DNA of 64,000 nucleotides from Pyrenophora tritici-repentis (Eukaryota > Ascomycota > Dothideomycetes > Pleosporales > Pleosporaceae), in contig NC_089391.1 in NCBI RefSeq assembly GCF_003171515.1, positions 3,224,001-3,288,000 on the forward strand, given 5' to 3'. Shown in pieces: positions 46,343-58,203 of the stretch. Position 1 is the first letter of the stretch. Every line of letters starts with the position of its first letter. The notes under the pieces are model-generated. The model saw only the letters and a list, made by a program, of their open reading frames with translations, was not told the origin of the DNA and did not search any database. The translations under genes were made by a program, and so were the position numbers.

Positions 46343-48654
46343 TCATGAACCCAAAGTCCAAGACACTTCCCTCCCCTGACCACCTCCACCTCTTACTCCG
46401 ATTTCCCTCTCTGCTCTCGCCTGCCTTTGACGCTCTCTCTCCATCCCCTCCTTCTCGCACGCCTCCGTGAAAACCCTCAGCAACTCCGGGAAATCACACA
46501 CATTCATCGACTCAAACACCGGTGTCCTATACACGCCCTCCGCCGCCATACGCGGACTCTTGATGCCAAACGCCAATTTAGCCAAATACCTCGGATCATC
46601 CCTCGCACCAATCGTATCCAGCACCTTCTTCACCTTTACTGGATCCGGTGGCTGAGGCGGCTCATCAGGCATGACGACGCGTTTCTTCGTCTCGCACCAA
46701 GTACAATGACCGCATTCCTCCTTGAGTCCCGTGGCCTCGCCAAAGTACTCAGCAATAGAACCGGAGAAGCAGCGGTCGGCAGTGATGAGATCGAGCAGCG
46801 CCGTTGTACGGGACAAATTCTGTTTCTCATTTTCCTGCATGCGTTCATCTAGTTTCTGGACTATCTCGTCAATCTCAGCGGGGGTGGAGGGTAATGGGCG
46901 CTCTAGGCGGTAGATGTTTTGTACGCCTTCTTTCTTCAAGGTGATGGCGTCGCTTTCGTTCCATTCGTCCATTTTGCGGACGAGATCGGCGCGGGGGATG
47001 TCGGTCATGACTGAGAGGTCGTTGAGGTCGATGGAAGACCATTTTGCGGCTGTGGAGGATCCCGCGAGGATGGCGGCAGCAGTGGGGGAGGTGTCGCGGT
47101 AGATAAGATTGGGGTTTTTGATAGTGTAGGTGTATTTTGTGTAGAGGGTGCCCGAGGCACGGAAGAGGTGGAAGTGGAGTTCCATGTGGGCGTAGAGAAT
47201 ACCGAGCGTTATACTCTTGATGTCCGTATCTTTCGATTGCGTGTAGAGGGATACGTAGAATGTGTCGCCGGCTTTGAGTTGGGCTCGGGCCGGTGTACAG
47301 ATGTCTTGCATTAGTAACCGTAACGAGCGAATCGAGGGTCGGTCGCCGTAGGTGAAGATGTTGCGAAGGTAGAAATCTTTTGTAGCCAGGTAGAACATGC
47401 ATACGCTTGGCTTGCCGTCTCGACCTGCTCGCCCGATTTGCTGGCTGTAAGACTCGATGCTATCCGGTATGTCAAAGTGGACGATGTTGCGGATATCTGG
47501 CTTATCGATGCCCATTCCGAATGCGATTGTAGCGAAAACAACCATGTTTTTGCTAGTAAGAAACTCATCCTGCGTCTTTGTGCGTAGTTCTGCTTGCATA
47601 CCGGCATGGTAGGGCCTGGCATTGAATCCTTGCTTCTTCAATTTCGCGGCCAGCATTTCCGTGGCTTTTTGAATCGTGACGTATACAATGGTTGGGCCGG
47701 TGTGTTTTTTGAGATGATGCACAAGTTTCTCGACGTAGTCGGTATCCTTTGTGTTGGCTTCGGCCAGTAAACGCAGGTTGGGACGGTACATGGTCGTCCT
47801 AAACAAGCCTTCTTCGGGGATTTTAAAAGCATCACGAATGTCCTTTGCAACCTGTGAAGTTGCTGTTGCTGTCAAACACACTACTCGCTCAACCTGGGCT
47901 TCTTCGGCAAAACGCGCGATTTTGAGGTAGTCGGGACGGAAAGAGTGGCCCCATTCGGAAATACAATGTGCTTCGTCAACGGCAAGTAGTCGAATACCCC
48001 CAGGAATATCTTTAAGAGAAGCCGTGAATCCTTCGCTGTTGAGTCGCTCTGGTGCACAATAGATGAGGTCCAGGCGTCCATTCCGGAGATCGTCTTGTGT
48101 CGCCAGGAACTCGCTGCGTGAGATGGATGAATTCAGTACTGCGGCTTTGATACCACGACGCAAAAGTGCGTCGACCTGATCTTTCATCAACGCGATTAAT
48201 GGCGAGATGACTAGAGTGACACCGCTCTGTCCGGCTGTCCGGCGACTGAGCTGTTCATCTTGAAGTCTGAACGCTACTCCAGGAACCTAAAACCATTAGC
48301 TAGATGAGTCATAGTTTATGATGAGCTCACTTGGTAGCATAAGCTCTTGCCTCCTCCGGTGGGGAACACAACAACAGCACTCCCTCCATCGAGAAGTCGC
48401 GTAATAGCCTTTTCTTGGTCTAACCGAAAGCCATCGATACCAAACTGCTCTTTGAGAATGCTGTTCGCAAGAAGTACATTGGGCGAAGGCTCGGGAGGGG
48501 TGACCTTTTTGGATCTACTTCGCTTTGCTGGTACCGGTTCAGTAGCTGTAGTGCTTTCCTTGAGCTTTCGCTTTGCAACTGGATGAATGTCAGTCGCGAT
48601 GGCTACGAGTTGTTCGTCGTCTCCCGAGGACCACCCAAACTCGTCATCGCTCAT
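46343..48654 (-). CDS. RecQ-family ATP-dependent DNA helicase
   Basis: Two exons, 48654-48331 and 48286-46343, give 755 residues. The 44-nt intron lies just after motif I. The enzyme unwinds DNA 3' to 5' with ATP and acts in recombination and replication-fork repair in the nucleus. Visible motifs are motif 0 (FGIDGFRLDQEKAI), Walker A TGGGKS (99-104), LVISPLIAL, the DEAH box at 212-215 followed by the RecQ-typical HCISEWGHSFRPDY, LTATATS, IVYVTIQKATEML, VVFATIAFGMGIDKPDIRNI and QQIGRAGRDGKPS. The zinc-binding region is reduced to a late CGHCTWCE pair. No HRDC domain is evident. The N-terminal 60 residues are Lys-rich with likely nuclear signals (KRKLK, KRSRSKK). The size suggests the smaller of the two RecQ helicases usual in filamentous ascomycetes, not the large BLM/QDE3 type. 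Confidence 0.93.
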
Positions 48655-49823
48655 AGTGAAGCTTCCAGCGTAGAGATTAACGTTGATTGCTTATTAGGTT
48701 CATGCGGCTGTTGTGTCAAGGTTGAGGTTGCGAAGCCCCATCCGTGTCACGCTAAGAAGGTCAAATACGCGCTAGCACATGATGCTGCCATTTTCGAAGC
48801 TGACAAAGCCGGAGCGAACAAAAGTGCTTGGCCCGGTGATACGAAGAGCTTTGGATAGGACGTACAAGATGCTCCGGTCGCTGACAGTGTTCTGAAAGCG
48901 GGGTTGGGAACTACCGGATTCCTCCGCGCTGCACGTGCGATGGAAGTTGGTGACATCCGCCACTTCAAGAGCGACACCGAATTTGGTAGTGTACGCATAG
49001 CCGTTTCGGGAGTTTTGCCAAGATGTTTTGTAGGTATCCTGACTCTTGCAGGTACGTTCCTGGGGCCGTTTTTTCAAGATTGTCTTGTGGGTAGCTTGCG
49101 ATGCCGGAGAAGCGCCGCAACACTGCAATGCGTGGAGCTTGTTGCATGGACAACAGACAAAACTCCCGCCTGGAACAACAAGCAACTGAGAGATTGGGCT
49201 GGAATCGTAGATCTGCTCAGGTTCTGGAGATCCGCCGTTACTATCCTCAATGTGCTCTTGGGGTCGAGATTTGTCTAGCGTCGGCATCAGAGCTTTGCAT
49301 CGCATGCGCAGCCAATCACTTTGGACACGGTCTTCTCCTCCACGCTCAACCGCCACATTTGGATCTCCCTTAGTCCAATCCAGGTATAGGACGGTCCGAA
49401 TTGTGTAAACCCCACTTGTTGCACATTAGAGTTGCCATGCGACAGCCAGGAATGAGCCCGGTGCCGCACGCTGGTGCACTTTGCCGGTGTCGCTCATGTC
49501 ATCTATCTAGGGTACGCCGGCACGTCTTTGCCAACTCACTGATAGCCTCACCACCCTTCTATGCGCGCCCAACACGTTATTCCGCGGATCAAGAACGAGG
49601 TTGAAGAATACATGGGGTCCGGACTTCTCTAGTGGCGAACAAGCTCAGCAACTGCCAACCGCCATAACACGAAACACCCGCCACTTCCAATATTGTGCAC
49701 ACCTCTTACTCTTGCCCCATGCCCTGAACGCAGACATTTCGACAATACACGCATCTTTCCCATCCTTAGGCGCTTGTCCATAGTGTATGCCGCCTCTGGA
49801 GTAGATAGTCGGCAACGCCCGGG
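48655..49823. other. Divergent intergenic region of 1.2 kb
   Basis: It lies between the starts of the RecQ gene (minus) and the histidine kinase (plus). Open frames of up to 194 codons overlap on opposite strands (48772-49356 minus, 48904-49278 plus) without a domain, signal peptide or splice pattern I can defend. It should hold both promoters. Confidence 0.45.
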
Positions 49824-52800
49824 ATGCCATCCGCCGAACATGCGCGCCCACGCATATTGGACTTGGACGACCTGGAGTCTGACATTGCCCCGCTTTTTGT
49901 CATAAGAACAGGCCAGACAGCTCTTACATTCCAACCGCTCTTCTACAACGAGAGATTTCGACAACTTCATCTCCATGGCTCCATCCTGGCTCAGAACAAA
50001 GAAGCGCTGCTCTTCCGCTCATGGGCGTAGGCTTTGGGTGACTTCAACCCAGAACATGAGTTTGGCGGCAGAACCTGGATTGCCGAGTCGGCGGGTCGAA
50101 ATGGTGACTGGAAGGTTGTAAAAGCAAAAGTTGGCAAAGAGCGAAAGCAACTCCACCAGATCTCGGAGGAAGACGCTGCTGATGATGATGGTCGAACTCC
50201 AATCCTGACCCGCTCAAAACCCGAATTTATAAGAGGGTTCAAACGCGACAGGAAAATATCGCTCAAAGATATCCCTCGCACAAACTTGCATGCAAGATGG
50301 GAGAGTATCCAGACGATGATGGAGATGAGTGATGTTGGCGTCTTCGAGTATAACTCAGAGGGAAAATTGTTGCACGCTAATGAAGCATGGTATAGACTGA
50401 GGTATGTACACACACTGAATCGAAGACATGTATTTAACGACTCTCAGTTCTCTTCCGAGAGAAGGCGAACACCCGGAATTCTCATTTATGGATCTTGTCC
50501 ACCCAGAAGACCAAACGCTTGTAATGTCCATGTGGAACAACCTTGCTCTTGGGAAATCTGTCACTTTTGAGATGCGCTGGAAAGCACGTCCAGGTTCAAA
50601 TGATTCCGCGCAATGGGTCCTTTCAGCTTGCGTACCTGTATTCGATGACGACAAGCAGTTGATCGGTATTGCCGGCAACACGATTGACATTAATGCACAG
50701 AAAAAGTCGCAAGCGGCAGCACAGGCACAGGTTGAGGCACTTGAGCAAGCAAGGCTGGCAGAAATGAAGTTTGCCCGATTCGCCCAAGTTTCGCCTGTTG
50801 CGATCTACATCTACGTGCCTGAAAGCGGTAGGTTTGGTCGGTCTACAATTCTGCAAAATCTGACATGATTTTAGGCATGAACTTTGTCAATGACCAGTTC
50901 TACGAACTCACAGGTCATGCACATGCACCAGTCAACCAGTTCGAATGGTTTGATCTAATCTCTGATGAAGACGTGGAAAGGGTCAAACGCGACTGGGGAA
51001 GTATGCTGCGAGGAGATAAAACTGACGCAGTGCAATTCCGTCTGAAGAAGACATGGGTAAATCAAGACGGCAAGCGCTCGAACATCTGGGTACAAAGTTC
51101 GAGCTACCCGGAGCTTGATGAGAGTGGGAAGGTAATAAGTAAGTCAGCCTCATTTGTGGAACGAATGATCTTTGCGCTAACGTTTTCAGGCATAATGGGA
51201 ACATTATTCGATATATCGCAGTTCAAGTGGGCGGAAAGTGTTCAGCGACGTCGGATAGAAGAGGCCTGGGAGGCGAAGCGGCAACAAGAAAAGTATAGCA
51301 TGATCCACTTGTTCAACCAAGTTCGTCTACTAACGACGATAGCTTCATTGACATGACTTCCCATGAGTTGCGAAACCCACTTTCCGCGGTGATACAATGT
51401 GCCGACTCGGTTATTGCGTCGCTTCACCACCTATCTGGACGACAGCTCATGGCCTTGCACCCAGATCATGATCTTTCCAAGGCAGAATCAGAACTTATGG
51501 GATGCCTGGAAGCGCTTCAGATCATTGTTTCATGTTCGATGCACCAAAAACGCGTTATTGACGACGTACTTACCTTGTCGAAACTCGACTCTAATCTGAT
51601 ATTGATCACGCCCATGCGCGTACAGCCTGCAGTGGTAGTTTCGGACGCAGTAAGAATGTTCGAGGTCGAATGTAATCAGGCAGGTATTCAACTCGATTTC
51701 ACCCTAGACGAAACGTTTAGTGGTATGGAATGGACCATGTTAGATCCATCGCGTCTATTACAAGTCCTCATCAACTTGCTGTATGCTCTTCCTCTTTTCT
51801 AGACAAACCCTCTGCTGACACCGCCAGGACCAATGCCATCAAATTCACAAAGGATCGACCTGAAAAGTCTATCAAAGTCACCCTCGGCGGATCCTGGTCT
51901 CGACCACCTAAATGTTGGCAAGATATTACTTTTACCAATGATGATGTGTCAGATATACATGTCACTGATAAATCGGAATGGGGGGAAGGGAAGAAAGCAT
52001 ACCTCTGGCTTAAAGTCAAGGACACGGGCTGCGGCATGACAACTGATGAGCAGAAGAAACTCTTCTCTCGGTTTTCCCAGGCCACGCCACGCACGCACGT
52101 CAAATACGGCGGTTCTGGTCTAGGCCTCTTCATCTCAAAATCCCTTACAAAACTCCAAGGAGGCTCCATTGGTGTGAACTCTGTCAAGGAAGGTGGATCT
52201 ACTTTTGCTTTCTATGTCAGCACGCGACTCGCCCACCCACCAGCCGATAATGTCACGGCTCGAGCGGTGCAAGCCCGGCCTGTTCCTCATAGAACTATGA
52301 CAGGCGAACAAGCGATGCAGATGATCACACTTAACGTCTTGATCGTCGAAGACAACCTAGTCAACCAAAAGGTGCTTAAGAAGCAGCTAATGAAATTTGG
52401 CTGGAACATCAGCGTCGCAGGCAACGGACAAGAAGCCCTAGACTGGCTAAAAGACAGCGTATACTGGCACAACGAAGACGACGACCCTACCACCACAGAA
52501 AACAAACACGAACTAGACATCATCCTCATGGACATTGAAATGCCCATCATGGACGGCCTAACTTGCGCCCGTCTAATCCGCGATTACGAACACCAAGGCC
52601 TCCTCGTCGCACCGCGCCCCGGCCCTTCACCCCATAGACGCGCTTCGGCAAAATCCATATCCCCCATTCGAACCGAAGAAGATAGAAGATCTTCAGACGC
52701 ACAAATCGTCCAGTCGCCCACGTCTACATCACACGAACGTCCCGACAGACAGTCCCTGCGTCTCCCCATTCTGGCCGTCAGCGCAAATGCGCGCATGGAG

Positions 52801-52932
52801 CAGATTGAACAAGCCCTTTCGGCTGGTATGGACGATGCGATATCTAAACCTTTTCGCATACCGGAGCTTTGGCCTAAGATTAGGGGGCTGGTGAAGAGGG
52901 TGGCGCATGTGGATACGCGTGCGAAGCCGTGA
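49824..52932 (+). CDS. PAS-type hybrid histidine kinase with an in-frame TAG at codon 69
   Basis: Six exons (49824-50401, 50448-50827, 50875-51138, 51190-51292, 51343-51780, 51828-52932) give 955 codons in one phase. Domains in order: an N-terminal fungal block, two PAS-like sensor domains (about 165-300 and 310-420), the dimerisation helix with phospho-acceptor His449 in SHELRNPLSAV, an ATPase domain (TNAIKFTKD, DTGCGM, YGGSGLGLFISK) and a receiver domain with phospho-acceptor Asp823 in MDIEMPIMDG. Such kinases pass phosphate through a phosphotransfer protein to stress or MAPK outputs. The oddity is a TAG at 50028-50030 between FRSWA and ALGDFNPEHEFGGRTW. The surrounding frame is coherent, and a 26-nt intron would be too short. 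One C-to-T change from CAG would explain it. The locus may be a pseudogene, may start at a later ATG, or may use readthrough. Numbering counts the TAG. Confidence 0.85.
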
Positions 52933-53044
52933 GTGATGGCGATGTTGGTTTCGGGTTTGGGGTTGGATAGTCTGGATAATTATTCAACGTGGCGCATACG
53001 TGGTGTTATGCTGTTTTTTTATGGTACATGTTGGTGGAGGGCTT

Positions 53045-55625
53045 TTAGTGAATTCCGAATGGAAAAGCACGTGATGTGTGTCGGATTGTGAGTATCGGTA
53101 GGGACGTCGGCTGCTCAACACTTCGGCCCGACTTCCGCTGAGCTTTATCCACGAACCATGCTGTCATATGGTAATGGCCATAGTGCCATGCTTGTAGATA
53201 TGGCGTAAGCCCACAGCTATTAGGCTCGTCGATGTTACGAAACCCAGCGTTCCAGAGGATATCGGCATCTTCAGGGGTCATTTGTCGATATCCATAATAT
53301 CCATGAACCGGTCCCCCGTCAAGATATAGAGCATCCGGTATGGGTACCATGTTCGATATAAGCATGCCGATGATGGTTGGAGCATGTCGAGTTTGGAAGC
53401 AACTGAATATGGTAACATAGTATCTGCCAAGTCCAGAAGCCTTTTGTATCGATCAGCAAGTGCTGGAACAAGAACGCCTAGAACCCGCGATCTAAGACTA
53501 TTGGGCAATATGATCGCCTCCTGCAACACAGTAGTCCCGTTCGGTTTCGCGAACAGCCCACAGTCAGCTCTTAGCAAGAGTTGAACAGAGTCGATCATGC
53601 CCGTCTCAATAGCTAGATGCATCGGCTGCCGATCGAAACTATCCTCTATATCCATATCCACACGTCTTTTTATCAGAATCTGAAGTCTGGTTGGCCATAG
53701 GACTACAAAATGAATAGAGGCCATTCCGTTTACTGAAGATTGACGATTGAGATTTGATAGCTGAGCGCTTCGGACAACTTGCTCGAAATCGTTATTCTTT
53801 TGTAGGATCAAAAACACGAGATCCCCGAGATCGCAGACTGCAGACGATGAGTATGTCTGTGCTGACGAGTTTTATTGTTACACTTACTGCCAATTTTTTT
53901 TCGAATATCCTCAGACCCTCTACTTGCACCAACAACGGTACCTCTTCATCGAAAAGAGAAAGAGCTCTAGAAGCCTGGCCCTCGGCATCCCCCATCAAAC
54001 CAAGTACCCTACTCAGCTCTTTGTACTCAAATTGATTCAGCGCCAGAAAGTCCGAAAATTCGTCGTAAATGTTGCCCGCTCCAACATATGTCGTGCGTAA
54101 GGAACTTGGGTCAGCCGCCGTGCGTACCGCATTTGGGTCAGCGCCATATTCCAACATGAATTTTATAATAGCGACATATGAATCATCAGGATGATCTCCG
54201 ACGTAGTCGCATTGCTCTATTACATGCTCTACGATGGCCTGTCCGACTTTGTTGGTTACCCAGAGCGCATCTCAAACTTGACTTACATGCAGCAAAGTAC
54301 GACCAACACACTGAGTATCCCAGACTGAGGCCTTTCCCTGGACAAATAGATCATTGAGGCGAGACTGAAGCTATTCTTTACCCCAATGAAACTCCTGAAA
54401 AGCTTCTTCAATCGGCATGAACGCTGGCGAGGTTTCTGGATCAACAAGCCTAGTCGTGCCAATCACGATCGGACATGTCGAGAACGGACCCAGTTGTTCA
54501 CCTGGGTACTGATGTTTATCGCATATAGCCACCAGGAAAGGACAATCTGCATCATGACCTCTAGACTTTGTTTTGAGCTTTTGTAGCGCGGACAGTATGA
54601 GAAGTGTTGTGCACGGAAAGTTTGCGTGATCCTAAAGAAAGGAAGAGGCTCCCAGTGACGCGCGCTGCTAAAGCTGCGACAGTTGCATGGCTTGCGTATA
54701 CGAGAATACCATGCGGCGCCTTGTTGAGGCTGCCTGTCTGGCGATATGTGCGGTAGTTTCCCCTCGAGAATTGATTTTGTACCGGGGTTGCGATTGACAC
54801 ATCGTGTCTTCAATACCTGCATATCCTGACAGATTTGCCGAGTGTTTGAAACCGTCATCGCCGACATCTGTGTATTTGATTCCGCTTGCAACATGAGAGC
54901 CTCAAGCCTATTAGGAATGTTTGTAGACTGAGTATTGAATTGCTGAGACAAGTCTCCTAGGTGCCGATCGGCTCCTTGGAACCACGTCGCCGTGGTCTGG
55001 CCTAATTGTTCCACATTTTGGAGCGGTTGTCCCACATCCGTGACGGTCTTGGCTGAACTGTTATTGACCATCTTTGTGAGTGTCAAAGTTTCTTCGATGT
55101 TGATCTTCATCTGGCCCGCGGTCCCGGCGATGTTCGAGGTGAGCTTCCTGCATAAAAGTAAGAATTCACGTACAGATGAGGCGCTGAACCGCCACGGAAT
55201 CCCGCTTACAGGTTCTCCGCACTCAACCACATTAAAATGGTACTTTTCTTTTGTTCGAGTCGAACGCAAATGCTTTTCACTTCATCCTTCTTCTTGGCAG
55301 AACAGATGCTGCTCCAGCGTCGTTTGAGGGGTACATCGTTTTGTTTCGGAATTAGTGTCTCAAGCGTTGTGCATAGCTCATTGGCAATGGCGATATAATC
55401 GGGAAGCGGGCCATTGGGTGTTGAAGAAGCTACTGCTTGAGGTGGAAGCTGTGTCTGTATATGTTTAGCGAGATCGCTCTGCTGGCGCAGGTCGGCCTGA
55501 AGTTGGAGGAAACGACGCGGCACGTTGCGCACATCTGAGCAGAAGCGGTCAAGACAAGATTTAAGGCGGAGAGCTACATCTAAAAACTGCAGAACAGCGG
55601 CAGCTGCACCTATGGCCTCCGCCAT
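53045..55625 (-). pseudogene. Decayed ankyrin-type gene with fungal STAND-like N-terminus
   Basis: The ORF starts at 55625 with MAEAIGAAAAVLQFLDVALR, the N-terminal helix seen in many fungal NACHT/ankyrin proteins. An intron (55203-55158, GTAAGC...TGCAG) joins it to a helical block and RKPCNCRSFSS, typical of a fungal ankyrin group. Damage is then clear. The frame ending at 54463 must change to reach GEQLGPFSTCPIVIGTTR and ETSPAFMPIEEAF. A TAG at 54371-54373 interrupts that frame before LQSRLNDLFVQGKASVWDTQ. An intron near 54290-54245 and ankyrin-like blocks follow (FMLEYGADPNAV, then MHLAIETGMIDSVQLLLRAD). A joining intron near 53890 would be only about 31 nt. A further one-base shift near 53370 is needed to reach VPIPDALYLDGG and the last block. 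The end runs through an LTR fragment. The product, if any, is truncated; family members are of unknown function, possibly in non-self recognition. Confidence 0.75.
53079..53135 (+). repeat. LTR fragment matching the copia LTR at the right edge
   Basis: 57 bp starting TGTCGGAT agree at 53 positions with the minus strand of 63299-63243, the TG end of the 3' LTR of the copia element. Similarity starts exactly at the LTR terminus (TG) and fades after CGACTTC, with perhaps a further piece after an 11-base gap. It is therefore a truncated LTR remnant. It supplies part of the C-terminal coding tail of the decayed ankyrin gene. Confidence 0.8.
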
Positions 55626-56224
55626 GGCGCTGGTGAGGTAGATGGGGATAAGAAGCAGGTGCGGGGCATGGCAACTACCTTATAGACACATCACTGTGTT
55701 CATTGCTGTCAGCCTTGCTGGATGCAATTTGTATGCAGACGTATGTGCACAGTCTCCACCATATGCACGTTGCGAACCTCTTGTTTGATAGGTGTTAAGC
55801 AAGGCTGAAACGCGTTGTCACTGCATATTGGAAGAAGAAGAAGAGGGGCACCGGACGAAACCCACACGAAAACTCATGTCGGCTTGAGTTACATAAACAG
55901 ATGATGATATATATGAGACAGAATATCAAACTATGCTACTATATAAGCGTTCTGATGACGCCAATAGCTACCCGATGCAAGCAGCTTCTGAGAGTGGCGC
56001 AGCGATTCTGATTGGGGAGCAGCAAATCTATCGGCGTGAGGCAAGTTTCGAAAAAGCTCGGCAGAGCTCTTGTCAAAATCACATAATCAATGAATGGTAA
56101 CATAGTGCAAGGACAATATAGTACAAGGCTTCTGTACAAACTTGAGCATCTACAACATTAGTATTATAGAATCGTCAGTAAACCACCAACATAGCAACTA
56201 GCGTTTTCGAAATCCCACACCACA
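55626..56224. other. Intergenic stretch, no gene seen
   Basis: About 0.6 kb between the start of the decayed ankyrin gene and the stop of the C2H2 gene, both on the minus strand. A short run of AAG units lies near 55830. Nothing else is recognised. Confidence 0.5.
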
Positions 56225-57850
56225 TCAACCCCCAAGCCCGCTCTTCCTCCTAAAATCCTCTAACCAATTCGGATTATCAGCAACAGTCTGATTCCAATCA
56301 TCATCAGCGTCCTGATACAACAGCCTCCTTGACTCGCGCTGAAACATTTCATCCGTCGGGATAATACCCGCCAGCATATGTCGTCTCGCAAATCGACTAA
56401 GATGTCGCCTGAGTACTGTAGGCAGATGGAAATCATGTTGCGTCGACATGGTACGCAGCGCCTCTAGTGAGCCCGAAACGTCCTGTTCAATTTGGCCTAG
56501 TGGCGAGGTATCCAGACCGGGGGACGCGGGCTCTTCAAGTTGCATATAGGATATCATTTGCTTGGTGTGATCGATGGATTCGGGGTTCGTGGCGGAGAAG
56601 GGTACGACGGTATTTGCTTGCTCGGCGATAAGGTAGGGTGGGAAGGCGTTGATGACGCGAGCAGCTACTGAAGGCTCGAAGCCCAGCTCGCCTTTCCAGT
56701 CGGCCATAGTTTTGCCTTCGCGGAAACGTGCAGACAGGTGGTCTGCCCGCTCGTCCCAAGTATCCAGAGTGGTGTTGCATATTCCACAACGTGATGTCAC
56801 TGGTGTAGTCTCAAGCTTCCAGTCGTTGATTAGTGGAAGAGTCTCGAGGCCATGGACTAGACGAAGGTGTTGGACAAGATGGTCTTTGCGACGGAATACG
56901 CGAGGGGTAGATTGACCCGCGGCGCATACAGAGTGGTTATGCCGCTGCAGATGCTCGGGTGTGGGGTCAAGTGCACTGCAATACGCACAGTGAACTCTGC
57001 CAGTCATAGGCAGTACGACTGAGGCTCCATGTGGTGTACACATCCACTCTTCCATGTTCAAGTGGAGTGACTTTTCATGTCGCGTCCAGTCGTACTTGTG
57101 CTTGAAGGTATCGCAACAAAAAGTACATTTGAAGATACGCTCCGGATCTTGCATGTTTTTGCCCTTGGTCTTGCCTTTGTTACGTGTTCTGATAGCTTGG
57201 CCGCGACGCTTCGTTTGTGACCTGGCTGAGTGGCTTGAGTTTACTGAACGTAATGACCACTCACTCGCAGCGCTATCAAGACTAGTTGTTGATGAAGGGC
57301 CATGGTATGTTCGGAAAGCATTACCACTGGAAGGCCTGCTGTTGCGTGGTGAGATGCGCATGGGCTGATCTTCTAAGGCGTGGTAGATGGCTGACAGTGA
57401 TGCCGCCTCATCCTCGGGCGGAGAGTTTCGCCATCGCTGTAAAGCAGGCGATTGGTCTTGGTCTTTTTGAAGTCTTCCGCTCGGTATTGTAATCGGACTG
57501 GATGTACCTGTCGATCGTCTCATCATGTATTTGCTCCGACGGCGTGGGAGTGTGTGCTGTCGTTGCACCACTGGACGTTCGTGTTCTGTGGGTTGATCTA
57601 GAATGGTATCCAAGTGACAAATTGGCAAGGACAAATCTTTTGTCGACCTATTTGTTTCTCCAGCGTCAAAGCCCTGATAGTTTATGTCATTTGCCGAGCC
57701 ATCGAAGCCGTGTATGTTAGCATCATCAGCTGCAGCATCATGCGAAGGAGATCTGTTGTCTATCGCCAGGAGTTGAGAAAACCAGTCCGGTTCGATTGCG
57801 TCTCCATCCCAAGGCGACAGCTGCCAGTTATTTATGCCATGTTCATCCAT
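56225..57850 (-). CDS. C2H2 zinc-finger protein, probable transcription factor
   Basis: An intronless frame of 541 residues from the Met at 57850 (MDEHGINNWQLSPWDG); the frame is open to a Met at 57922, which would add 24 residues. The N-terminal half is disordered and rich in Ser, Asp and Arg. A basic nuclear-type stretch (KRRGQAIRTRNKGKTKGK) precedes the first finger: FKCTFCCDTFKHKYDWTRHEKSLH is a clear C2H2 unit, with Cys-x2-Cys and His-x4-His. A second, irregular unit follows (HCAYCSALDPTPEHLQRHNH), then a segment FRRKDHLVQHLRLVHG that looks like the second half of a finger, and a third Cys pair (CGICNTTLDTWDERADHL). This pattern is common in Pezizomycotina proteins of unknown target. The C-terminus (about 440-541) is helical and ends in LEDFRRKSGLGG. 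It is divergent from the Pus4 gene. Confidence 0.85.
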   Translation of the reverse strand: MDEHGINNWQLSPWDGDAIEPDWFSQLLAIDNRSPSHDAAADDANIHGFDGSANDINYQGFDAGETNRSTKDLSLPICHLDTILDQPTEHERPVVQRQHTLPRRRSKYMMRRSTGTSSPITIPSGRLQKDQDQSPALQRWRNSPPEDEAASLSAIYHALEDQPMRISPRNSRPSSGNAFRTYHGPSSTTSLDSAASEWSLRSVNSSHSARSQTKRRGQAIRTRNKGKTKGKNMQDPERIFKCTFCCDTFKHKYDWTRHEKSLHLNMEEWMCTPHGASVVLPMTGRVHCAYCSALDPTPEHLQRHNHSVCAAGQSTPRVFRRKDHLVQHLRLVHGLETLPLINDWKLETTPVTSRCGICNTTLDTWDERADHLSARFREGKTMADWKGELGFEPSVAARVINAFPPYLIAEQANTVVPFSATNPESIDHTKQMISYMQLEEPASPGLDTSPLGQIEQDVSGSLEALRTMSTQHDFHLPTVLRRHLSRFARRHMLAGIIPTDEMFQRESRRLLYQDADDDWNQTVADNPNWLEDFRRKSGLGG

Positions 57851-58203
57851 TGTTTCTGATGCAGCAAAGGTTGGTGTTGAGTCAGAGTAACAGATGATGA
57901 AGTGAGGATGACCGAGGGCCAAGAGCCAGCCCGAAGTCGGCGCAACTACCGATCATGACTTGATGACGGCACTCTAGACGCGTCTAATCCCAAGCAAACG
58001 CGGTGTACTAGGGCGGCCTTCTCGGTACCCATCGTCACGAGTTGCTTACGTCTCGCAAGGCGTAGGGCGTGAGATGGGGCACATGGCGTCGGCGATGGTG
58101 GCTGGCCCCGCAGTTCGGAGCAGTTCCTTCGCGTTAGTGCAGGAATCTGGAACTCGGAGGGACCGAGTGGACAACCACAAAAAAAGCGTGATATTTTATA
58201 GAA
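57851..58203. promoter_or_regulatory. Divergent promoter region of C2H2 and Pus4 genes
   Basis: A 353-bp gap between two start codons on opposite strands. Both promoters and leaders must lie here. If the C2H2 protein starts at 57922, the gap is 281 bp. No defined site is assigned. Confidence 0.45.

Noticed and set aside
48772..49356. 194-codon minus frame with several Cys, and a 124-codon plus frame over it
   Set aside because: Neither has a signal peptide, domain or coherent fungal motif; the region must hold two divergent promoters.
57928..57960. CCGAAGTCGG followed by CTACCGAT, resembling part of the copia LTR
   Set aside because: Only a 10-mer and an 8-mer agree, with different spacing; chance match is likely.
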